From Candidatus Sulfotelmatobacter sp. (GTDB lineage Bacteria > Acidobacteriota > Terriglobia > Terriglobales > Acidobacteriaceae), in the NCBI GenBank assembly GCA_030040725.1, contig JASHTD010000412.1:1-10306 (forward strand): a stretch of DNA of 10,306 nucleotides, written 5' to 3'. The position numbers and the translations under genes are program-made. Below the pieces are notes generated by a model. The model did no database searches, was not told the DNA's origin, and saw only the letters and a list, made by a program, of their open reading frames with translations. Of this stretch, positions 1 to 6,022 are shown piece by piece (position 1 is the stretch's first letter; the number at the start of each line of letters is the position of its first letter).

Positions 1-2
1 AT

Positions 3-731
3 TTGCTCGATCTCTTTTATTTCCATCGCGAGGCGCTGCAGATCGCGACCCGGGCGATGAACCGCGAAGGGACCCTGGATCTTTGGGTAGTGGACAGTTC
101 GAAAGCCCAGGCTTCGGACCCGCACAGCTTGTTTGCGGACGCAAAAACAAACGGCAGTTCCTACTTCATTCGCGAGTATGTCAACCGCCTGATGCAGCCG
201 CGTGATTTGCGCCGCCTGGCTTATGACTTGTTGCAGCGACGATGCACGGCGCGGCCTTCGGGCCGGGAGGTAAAACGAGGGATCTGGATCGACGATGCGG
301 TCGAAGTTCATCGCTGGGCACGCATCGTTGCCCCTGCATTCATCGGGCGAGGCTCGAAGATCATGGAAGATACGCTGATCACACGCCACAGCAGCATCGA
401 GAAGAATTGTTGCGTGAACTACGGCACGGTCGTGGAGGACAGCTCGATTCTGCAGAACACTGAGATCGGCATTTGCCTCGATGTCTGCCATGCCATTGCC
501 AATGGAAACAAGCTTTTGAGTCTGGATCGGGATGTTGTGATCGAGATTTCCGATCCAACCGTTATGCGGTCCAACAACTTGCCGGGGACAACGGTGACGG
601 CCCGGAACTGGGCGAGAAAATTTCCGTTATTTGGTCGTCGTAAGGAAGTGCAATCAACGCCCGCCGCACTACGGCCAGCGGCTTCAGCGCCGGAGCAACG
701 CAGGTTATCAACCAATGCAATCAAGAGGTGA
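3..731 (+). CDS. Left-handed beta-helix protein, probable C-terminal part of an NDP-sugar nucleotidyltransferase (5' end outside window)
   Basis: The frame is open to the left edge and the first possible start is a TTG at base 3 with no visible ribosome site, so the true N-terminus probably lies outside the window. Residues about 94-185 (counted from base 3) show hexapeptide-like spacing of small and aliphatic residues (IWIDDAVEVHRWARIV, then IGRGSKIMEDTLI, CCVNYGTVVEDSSIL), typical of a left-handed beta-helix. In nucleotidyltransferases such as mannose-1-phosphate guanylyltransferase or glucose-1-phosphate thymidylyltransferase homologues, this domain follows the catalytic domain. The catalytic NTP-binding motif is not in the visible part, so activity is inferred from the helix and from the polysaccharide neighbours. 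Residues 200-242 are a basic, Ala/Pro-rich tail. An acyl- or acetyltransferase with the same fold is the main alternative. The stop lies 5 bases before the STAS gene, suggesting co-transcription. Confidence 0.7.
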   Translation: MLDLFYFHREALQIATRAMNREGTLDLWVVDSSKAQASDPHSLFADAKTNGSSYFIREYVNRLMQPRDLRRLAYDLLQRRCTARPSGREVKRGIWIDDAVEVHRWARIVAPAFIGRGSKIMEDTLITRHSSIEKNCCVNYGTVVEDSSILQNTEIGICLDVCHAIANGNKLLSLDRDVVIEISDPTVMRSNNLPGTTVTARNWARKFPLFGRRKEVQSTPAALRPAASAPEQRRLSTNAIKR

Positions 732-736
732 GTGAG

Positions 737-1141
737 ATGTCTAGTAATGGTCCCGTAGTCATTATGGAAGTTCCCGAGAGGTTGAGCCATTCCGAAACGC
801 AGGGGTTCTTGGCCGAGTTGCAACCGCTGCTGGAATCCGATCGTCCGCGCATTGTTCTGGATTGTTCGCAGGTTCAACACATGGACAGTGCCGGGATCGA
901 AATGTTGCTCAGCTGTATGGGAGAAGCCATGAAACGCGACGGGGACATTAAACTTGCCAGTCTTTCGCCGGCTTTAGCGGCGATACTCGAACTGATGCGG
1001 GTCGACAGGCTTTTTGAAATATTCGATACGGCGGAGGAGGCGACGCGAAGCTTCCAGGCCGTCGCAGTTCCGGAAGCAGCGCCGAGCTTGCCCTGGTATT
1101 CATCGGGATACGGGCTCGCCGATCTGAAATCCGCCGGCTAA
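737..1141 (+). CDS. Single-domain STAS protein (anti-sigma factor antagonist type)
   Basis: A 134-residue cytoplasmic protein. Residues about 5-110 fit a STAS domain: an opening beta strand (VVIMEVPERL), a helix, the strand RIVLDCSQV, and the signature MDSAGIEMLL at 49-58. In the SpoIIAA/RsbV family the serine of the DS(S/A)G motif, here Ser51, is phosphorylated by a partner HPK/GHKL kinase, which controls binding to the anti-sigma factor. The ATG at 737 is preferred because AGAGG at 724-728 sits 8 bases upstream; an in-frame GTG at 728 overlaps the previous stop and is less likely. Residues 111-134 form a short tail after the domain. No kinase, phosphatase or sigma factor is in the window, so partners are unknown. 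Its position inside a polysaccharide gene run suggests a regulatory role in synthesis or export, but that is inference. Confidence 0.88.
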   Translation: MSSNGPVVIMEVPERLSHSETQGFLAELQPLLESDRPRIVLDCSQVQHMDSAGIEMLLSCMGEAMKRDGDIKLASLSPALAAILELMRVDRLFEIFDTAEEATRSFQAVAVPEAAPSLPWYSSGYGLADLKSAG

Positions 1142-1182
1142 CGGCAAAACCATTTGCTTTCACTTTGCGATTGGGGTGGGAG

Positions 1183-1734
1183 ATGAGCATACGCGAGATA
1201 TGGCTCGTTATTCTTGCTTGCAGCATTGCAGTGTTGTCAGCTGGTTCAGGGCTGGGATTGCCGGCTATGGCACAGCAAGCGTCGAACGAAACGCCGGGGC
1301 AAGTGGCTGCTGTTCGCCAGACGAAAAGCGCTGGGCCGGCAGATATTGGCGAGCTTCCTGACAGTCCGGGCGCGGCGCTGGCGCAAGAGAAGGCCCAGCC
1401 GCTTCTGCAAATTGCGCAATCCCAGCAACCGGCGAACAATAATGCTTCCAACCAGGTCGCGGCAGATCAGAGTGGAACGACTCAGTCTGGGAATCAGTCC
1501 GTGAACAATCCTGCTCCTCCCCAAAGGCCAGCTGGCACAGCGGCGGCTGAGGCTCCAACGACAACGGGAGTCGCGGCCTCGGAGCCGGCGGGAGTGGCAA
1601 TCGCTCCCGCGAAGCAGCATCGAGCTCGCACCATCATCATAAGGACCGGAGCGATCATTGGAGCTGCCGTCGCGGTGGGCGTGGTCGTTGCCCTGACGGA
1701 AGCTACTTCCAGCAAGCCGCCGGGTGCTAACTGA
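1183..1734 (+). CDS. Exported low-complexity protein with C-terminal membrane segment, function unknown
   Basis: A 183-residue protein I do not recognise as a named family. Residues 5-30 form a signal peptide ending in AMA before QQ, a good signal peptidase I site after residue 30. Residues 31-148 are rich in Ala, Gln, Asn, Pro, Ser and Thr, with no cysteine and little predicted fold; ELPDSPGA at 57-64 stands out. Residues 151-171 form a Gly/Ala/Val-rich membrane helix preceded by Arg147, Arg149 and Arg154, followed by a 12-residue tail. The mature protein is therefore probably a flexible periplasmic segment tethered at its C-terminus. The ATG at 1183 is chosen over an upstream TTG at 1165 because G-rich sequence (1173-1176 and 1178-1182) precedes it and the signal peptide then starts normally. 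The next gene begins 4 bases after its stop. A structural or scaffold role in envelope polysaccharide export is possible but unproven. Confidence 0.72.
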   Translation: MSIREIWLVILACSIAVLSAGSGLGLPAMAQQASNETPGQVAAVRQTKSAGPADIGELPDSPGAALAQEKAQPLLQIAQSQQPANNNASNQVAADQSGTTQSGNQSVNNPAPPQRPAGTAAAEAPTTTGVAASEPAGVAIAPAKQHRARTIIIRTGAIIGAAVAVGVVVALTEATSSKPPGAN

Positions 1735-1738
1735 AAAA

Positions 1739-2440
1739 ATGAGCGAACAAGCGAAGATCGTCTCTTTTTCCGGAATCGACGGAGCCGGCAAGAGCACGCA
1801 GATACAGGCGCTCACGGACTGGCTGGGCGCCGCCGGTCTCACGGTGCGCTTGCTCAGCTTCTGGGACGATGTTGTGATGTTTTCGCGATTCCGCGAAGGC
1901 ATGAGTGGAAAAATATTCAGAGGCGATTCTGGAATTGGCTCGCCTGACAAACCGGTGAATCGCCGCGACAAGAACGTAAGATCCTGGCCAGTGACCGGGG
2001 CCCGTTTTTTCCTTTACTTCCTCGATGCTCTCAATGTCTGGCGCAAAGTTCGCTCGGAGAAAAACGGCGGAGCCGATATCGTGATCTTCGATCGCTACAT
2101 CTACGACGAACTCGCCAATCTTCCGTTGCAGCGAGGTTTCACCCGGATCATGGTTTCTTTGCTGTTGCGAATTATTCCAGCACCTGATGTCGCCTATGTG
2201 ATCGATGCTGATCCGCTCGCCGCGCGCCAGAGGAAACCGGAATATCCTCTCGAGTTCATTCGCGAAAACCGCGAGGCCTACCTGACCTTAAGCCGCCTAA
2301 TCAAAGGCATTAAGGTAATCGGACCTCTTCCGGTCGAGCCAACGGAGCAGAGAGTGAAGGAGGTTCTTGCCGAATATCTCTGCGGCGAACCGCGCGCTCA
2401 CAGGGCTGCAAACCACGCAATAACTCCTTCCGCACATTGA
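1739..2440 (+). CDS. Thymidylate kinase-like P-loop kinase
   Basis: A 233-residue protein with the thymidylate kinase layout. It has a Walker A loop GIDGAGKST at 12-20, a DRY motif at 118-120 in VIFDRYIYDEL (the nucleoside-monophosphate binding motif of this superfamily), and a LID-like basic stretch at 159-180 (ADPLAARQRKPEYPLEF). Family members transfer phosphate from ATP to dTMP. This copy carries a long insert at about 45-85 between the P-loop region and the DRY motif, and a polar tail after 217, so it may be a divergent paralogue acting on another substrate. The ATG at 1739 follows the previous stop by 4 bases and lacks a strong ribosome site, suggesting translational coupling; a GTG at 1724 would overlap the upstream gene. 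The setting, between a membrane protein and a glycosyltransferase, argues for a polysaccharide-linked role rather than housekeeping dTTP synthesis. That is inference. Confidence 0.82.
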   Translation: MSEQAKIVSFSGIDGAGKSTQIQALTDWLGAAGLTVRLLSFWDDVVMFSRFREGMSGKIFRGDSGIGSPDKPVNRRDKNVRSWPVTGARFFLYFLDALNVWRKVRSEKNGGADIVIFDRYIYDELANLPLQRGFTRIMVSLLLRIIPAPDVAYVIDADPLAARQRKPEYPLEFIRENREAYLTLSRLIKGIKVIGPLPVEPTEQRVKEVLAEYLCGEPRAHRAANHAITPSAH

Positions 2441-2532
2441 GCTTGCCCTGCTTCTAATCTTGTTTCGCCAGCCAACATCTTTTCTGACCAGCACATCGAA
2501 ATACGGGGCGAATTTGTAAGGCCGGAGCGAGA

Positions 2533-4179
2533 ATGAAAATTTGTCTGGTGACCACTTTTCCACCCAGCCAGGGCGGATTGAGCGAGTATGGCCTGCACAT
2601 AGCCCAGGAACTGCACCGGAATCCCTTTCTCAGCGTAACCATTCTCGCGGACCGCATTTCGACCGATGAGCCCGAATTGGATGGTTACTCCGTTACTCGC
2701 TGCTGGTCGTTCGATGATCCTCGAACCGTTTTTCAGCTCCTGAAGATGCTGCGCCAGTTGAAGCCAGATGTGGTGTGGTTCAATTTGCTGTTCAGTACTT
2801 TTGGACGCAATCCCCTTAACGCCTTTCTCGGTTTACTCACGCCCCTGCTCGCCCGCATGAGTGGATGCTACACGCATGTGACGCTGCACCACCTTATGGA
2901 TACGGTCAATCTCACGGACGCAGGGGTGCGACATGCGCGCGTCTACCGCTGGGGAGGGATGGTGGCGACAAGGATTTTGCTATTGTCGAACTCGGTTTCC
3001 GTACTGATGCCCGGCTATCGCGAGATTCTGCGCGAGAAATATGGCCGCGACAATGTACACCTCCGTTCACACGGAATCCTCACCACGATGCCGGAATATC
3101 CGGATTTCTCGCGGCGCGGGAATCCGCAGCACCGCATTCTCGCCTTCGGGAAATGGGGCACCTACAAACGTCTCGAGCTCATGATCGAGGCGTTCGAGAC
3201 AATCTCAAGGAGCGTTCCGCATGCGAGGCTCGTCGTCGGCGGAGGCGATCATCCTCAGGCTGCGGGCTATATCGATTCGGTTAGGGAGAAATACTCAGGA
3301 AATCCGAAAATTGAATTCACCGGGTATGTGCCCGAAAGTGAACTGCCGGCTCTGTTCCAGCGTTCGACGGTCGCAGTCATGCCGTATTCATCCTCCACCG
3401 GGTGCAGCGGCGTGGCTCACCTCGCTTGCGCCTACGGCGTGCCGATCGTTTGTGCCGATCTGCCGGATTTTCGACAAATGGCTGAAGGCGAAGAGATCGC
3501 GATTGAGTTTCACAAGCCGGGAGACGCGGAAGATCTCGCGAGCTGCCTCGTGCATTTACTGATGAATCCGGCGCGGCAGGAGGAAATGGCGGCGCAGAAT
3601 TATTTCACTGCCCTTCGCATGACCATGCCCACGATCGTTTTGAAATATCTGCGGCACTTTGAAATCGACCAGAGAGCGGAATTGTTACGGCAAGTTACCC
3701 GCTTCCGAAGGCTGCCCAGCTGGGTTCCTTCGAAAGCGATCTTACTGAGAAGAATGACCCGCCATTCCGCGGGACTCATTTACCGTCCGGCGGTGCATCG
3801 GCCGGCCGCGGCACGCAGCGGCGACAGGCCTCTATTGCACGATGACGTTCACGGTAGCGGAGAGTCGCGTGGAGCTGGAATCCCCATTGACGGTGATCGG
3901 ATAGCTGACCGGAGTGTGAGCGGCATTGCTTCCAACCGCGCTCTTGACCGCAATGCTCTGTGCTCCAGTGCCGCCTCCGCAGGAGGCGCTAACCATGCCG
4001 ATACCGATCAGAGCGACAATGGCGAGCACCTGGATTCGGCTGCGCCCCGGAGCGCTTCCCATGAAGATGAAGCCGAGGATTCCGAACGACAGAATCCAAC
4101 TGGCGTAGATTGGAGTGGTTCTTCGCTCCTGCGCCGAATTCATCCTGCGAACGGCAACGGTAGAAAAGGTAAGAGTTGA
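2533..4179 (+). CDS. Glycosyltransferase family 4 protein, with reading-frame extension antisense to the next gene
   Basis: The frame encodes 548 residues, but only about 1-415 look like a glycosyltransferase. The N-terminal Rossmann domain opens with KICLVTTFPPSQGGLSEYG, the usual GT4 start with a Gly-rich acceptor loop. The C-terminal domain shows LAFGKWGTYKRLELMIEAF at 203-221, VVGGGDHP at 234-241, FTGYVPESELPALF at 262-275 and CAYGVPIVCADLPDF at 299-313. GT4 enzymes use a nucleotide sugar as donor, with retention, at the inner membrane face. The usual E-x7-E donor motif is replaced: Ser288 and His296 stand where the two glutamates are expected. The start at 2533 has GGAG at 2524-2527. Residues 433-548 lie antisense to the hydrolase gene in exact codon register and are polar and acidic where that gene encodes membrane helices, so this tail probably has no independent function or reflects a lost stop or a frameshift. 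Donor and acceptor cannot be told. Confidence 0.85.
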   Translation: MKICLVTTFPPSQGGLSEYGLHIAQELHRNPFLSVTILADRISTDEPELDGYSVTRCWSFDDPRTVFQLLKMLRQLKPDVVWFNLLFSTFGRNPLNAFLGLLTPLLARMSGCYTHVTLHHLMDTVNLTDAGVRHARVYRWGGMVATRILLLSNSVSVLMPGYREILREKYGRDNVHLRSHGILTTMPEYPDFSRRGNPQHRILAFGKWGTYKRLELMIEAFETISRSVPHARLVVGGGDHPQAAGYIDSVREKYSGNPKIEFTGYVPESELPALFQRSTVAVMPYSSSTGCSGVAHLACAYGVPIVCADLPDFRQMAEGEEIAIEFHKPGDAEDLASCLVHLLMNPARQEEMAAQNYFTALRMTMPTIVLKYLRHFEIDQRAELLRQVTRFRRLPSWVPSKAILLRRMTRHSAGLIYRPAVHRPAAARSGDRPLLHDDVHGSGESRGAGIPIDGDRIADRSVSGIASNRALDRNALCSSAASAGGANHADTDQSDNGEHLDSAAPRSASHEDEAEDSERQNPTGVDWSGSSLLRRIHPANGNGRKGKS

Positions 4180-5703
4180 AGTTGCCGATCCCGCGCCCGG
4201 AATAATGCTGCCCGGTGAAAATGAGCAACTCAACGTGCTCGGCAAGCCGCTGCACGAAAGGGCGATCGGGGCGTTCAGAGTTCCTGATTTCATGGCAGCG
4301 GTGACGGTCACCTTGCCCGACTCTCCGGAGGGAACGCTCACGGCGCTCGGGGATGCAGTGAAGGAGACTGTCGAGGTTGCGGGCGGCGGGGGTGGTGGCG
4401 TGCTTGAGACCGTACTGGCGCAAGTAGGACTGTAGTTTACCGCTGCGGTTATATGGTTCGAGAGCGAAGGCATGCCGACAGCCTGGACAAAAAGTTGATA
4501 ATTTCCGGCAGGAACCGGAAATCCGCATAGATTCAGCGAGTGAACGCCGGCGGCGATGTTGGTCAGTGGCATCAGGGTTTGACCATCGCTGCTGATGTAC
4601 ACCGTGTAATAATCCACGGTGTTCTCATTCCCGCTGATTGCCCATTGCAATGAGTTCGAACTCAGAGAAGGAGTGAGCGAAAAACAGTTGTCGATGCCGC
4701 TTTCGATTTCTGTGGCTTCCTCATAATCGTTCCACGTCACAATCTGCATGTAGGGCAGAGGCTTACCGGAGTTGTACAACCCGTTGATCTCCGAGAATGT
4801 TTGCAGCCACGTCTGCCCGCACTGCTGCGACATGATGCGATCACTTCCCCACGATGCCAGTGTGTCGTTAAAACCTTTATAGGTTGCGCCGATGGTCTGC
4901 TCGCTCGGGTATGCCATTCCTGCCTGATAAAAGCTGGTGAGATAGGGCAGCCCGTAGTCGCTCGCTGTTGGCATCACCCACGAGTAACTACCTCCGGTCA
5001 AATCGGCCGTGAAGCCGCTATTGTTTTGAAAAATCAATACAGGCTGGATGTTCATCCCGGCCAGCGCTGCGCTCCAGCTCACCGAGGGATAGGAAAGGTT
5101 AACGTTGAATTGGGTGAGCACCGGTTTCCCTTCCATGGTCATGTATGCCGGAGAAGGAAAATAGGTTGATTCGATATATTCCAGATCGTTGACCAGCGCC
5201 TGCTGGGGCGAGCATCCGCCGCAGGAGTACCACTCAATCGCTCCCTGATCGATCATGATGGCAAAAGTAAAACCGGGGTGCGCTTCCGCCTGTGCCATGA
5301 TCTGCAGAGCTGCCTGATCCATGAAATTGCCCGGTCCATACCAGTCGAGGATGACCCCATCGATTCCGCGGCTAACCATATCGTTAATCTGATTCGCAAC
5401 CTGCGTGGGGTCGGTCGAGTTGTACCCAATATTCATATGGTTCGGCTCCCCGAACCAGAGCACCATATGCGCGTAAACCTTGGTTGTGGCGCCAGGGTAA
5501 AGAAGATTGTGGATGTCGGCCTTGCTCACGTTTCCGGCGCCGAGGTCACCGTTTGAAAGTGTCGTAAACGTATTCGCAGCGCTCGTGTTGTTGGAGGTTT
5601 GAGCAGCAAGTGTAGTGGTTGGCACTACGTAAGACGAATTGGCCGCGAATAGGGTGGAAGCTGTCAGGAGCAGAACTGCGACCGCAAGATAGAATTGACG
5701 CAT
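3832..5703 (-). CDS. Secreted GH71/GH99-like glycoside hydrolase with Ig-like and acidobacterial-type C-terminal tail
   Basis: A 623-residue exported protein. A signal peptide covers residues 1-20 (cleavage near LFA before AN). The catalytic-like domain, about 65-342, has VYAHMVLWFGEPNHMNIGY (76-94), GIDGVILDWYGPG (113-125) and TWNDYEEATEIE (323-334); these resemble the strand-end motifs of GH71 alpha-1,3-glucanases and GH99 endo-acting alpha-mannan enzymes, with acidic residues Asp120, Asp326, Glu328 and Glu329 as candidates for catalysis or binding. About 345-425 is a beta-rich accessory domain. A PPPPPP hinge (436-441) leads to an Ig-like domain (443-515). Then come two hydrophobic segments (532-549, 557-572), a Cys575-Gly-Gly-Gly cluster and terminal beta strands (594-623). 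GAGGA 4 bases upstream of the ATG (5707-5711 on the plus strand) supports the start. It probably cuts an alpha-linked polysaccharide outside the cell, perhaps the product of this locus. The exact substrate is unknown. Confidence 0.82.
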   Translation of the reverse strand: MRQFYLAVAVLLLTASTLFAANSSYVVPTTTLAAQTSNNTSAANTFTTLSNGDLGAGNVSKADIHNLLYPGATTKVYAHMVLWFGEPNHMNIGYNSTDPTQVANQINDMVSRGIDGVILDWYGPGNFMDQAALQIMAQAEAHPGFTFAIMIDQGAIEWYSCGGCSPQQALVNDLEYIESTYFPSPAYMTMEGKPVLTQFNVNLSYPSVSWSAALAGMNIQPVLIFQNNSGFTADLTGGSYSWVMPTASDYGLPYLTSFYQAGMAYPSEQTIGATYKGFNDTLASWGSDRIMSQQCGQTWLQTFSEINGLYNSGKPLPYMQIVTWNDYEEATEIESGIDNCFSLTPSLSSNSLQWAISGNENTVDYYTVYISSDGQTLMPLTNIAAGVHSLNLCGFPVPAGNYQLFVQAVGMPSLSNHITAAVNYSPTCASTVSSTPPPPPPATSTVSFTASPSAVSVPSGESGKVTVTAAMKSGTLNAPIALSCSGLPSTLSCSFSPGSIIPGAGSATSTLTFSTVAVRRMNSAQERRTTPIYASWILSFGILGFIFMGSAPGRSRIQVLAIVALIGIGMVSASCGGGTGAQSIAVKSAVGSNAAHTPVSYPITVNGDSSSTRLSATVNVIVQ

Positions 5704-5804
5704 CGGTCCTCAGGGGCGATTAATAACCGAGGATCTTGCACACGGTGGCCGCAAAGAGGGAAGGCGCCCGCCTGTAGATTTCCTCTTGCAGACCTGGATC
5801 TTTC

Positions 5805-5847
5805 TTTTCTTGCTTGCTTTTTCTTGCTTGGACTTGCTGGACTTGCT
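5805..5847. repeat. Short tandem repeats built on CTTGCT
   Basis: TTTTCTTGCTTG occurs at 5805-5816 and again at 5819-5830, a 14-base period. GGACTTGCT follows as two head-to-tail copies at 5830-5838 and 5839-5847. CTTGCT itself appears five times between 5809 and 5847 (AGCAAG on the minus strand). The patch lies about 105-145 bases upstream of the hydrolase start codon. It may be a binding site array, part of the untranslated leader, or simple slippage-prone DNA; the sequence does not decide between these. Confidence 0.7.
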
Positions 5848-5947
5848 GGGAACTGGCTGAGCTTACGTCGAAAGGTTTAACCAGAAAAAGATAACAATGG
5901 GGTAAGAACCTTAGTGCTAACGCCCGAGAATCACACTAATAACTTGC

Positions 5948-5966
5948 CTTCAATTCGAAATTGAAG
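5948..5966. repeat. Perfect 8-bp inverted repeat with 3-base loop
   Basis: CTTCAATT and AATTGAAG pair perfectly around CGA. It lies 57 bases past the stop of the DUF5666-like gene on the minus strand. The stem is AT-rich and no T-run follows on the minus strand, so it is a poor intrinsic terminator; an operator or a modest mRNA 3' hairpin is equally possible. Confidence 0.5.
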
Positions 5967-6022
5967 ATTAGGTCCGCACTACGGATGCGATGAGCCGGAA
6001 ATCTCCGAAACACACTTGCAAT

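Larger units (their letters stand above)
5704..6022. other. 319-base intergenic region between two minus-strand genes, with repeat patch and hairpin
   Basis: No convincing gene is seen here; the only frames are short and shadow-like. The stretch serves as the leader of the hydrolase gene (minus strand) and the 3' region of the DUF5666-like gene. It contains a CTTGCT-rich repeat patch (5805-5847) and an 8-bp perfect stem hairpin (5948-5966). Base composition is more AT-rich in 5870-5970 than in the flanking genes, as expected of a promoter-bearing region. No promoter hexamers with correct spacing could be assigned with confidence. Confidence 0.6.

Noticed and set aside
419..880. Minus-strand open frame of 153 codons
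   Set aside because: It is antisense to the beta-helix and STAS genes, with no ribosome site or recognisable domain.
1246..1971. Minus-strand open frame of 241 codons
   Set aside because: It lies opposite the low-complexity protein and the kinase, both of which have clear signals. Its translation is Ser/Arg/Leu-rich with no domain, typical of an antisense shadow in GC-rich DNA.
3785..3825. GC-rich palindrome CGGCCGGCCG as a bidirectional terminator between the convergent genes
   Set aside because: It is a self-complementary 10-mer without a loop or T-run and fits ordinary GC-rich codon use.
3989..4528. Minus-strand open frame of 179 codons inside the hydrolase gene
   Set aside because: It is a shifted frame within the hydrolase, whose own frame encodes Ig-like and tail sequence. 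I considered whether it marked a frameshift but the hydrolase frame is continuous and sensible throughout.
5704..5760. Possible minus-strand promoter with TATTAA as -10 element upstream of the hydrolase
   Set aside because: The nearest -35-like sequence (TTGCGG) is about 23 bases away, too far for a standard promoter.
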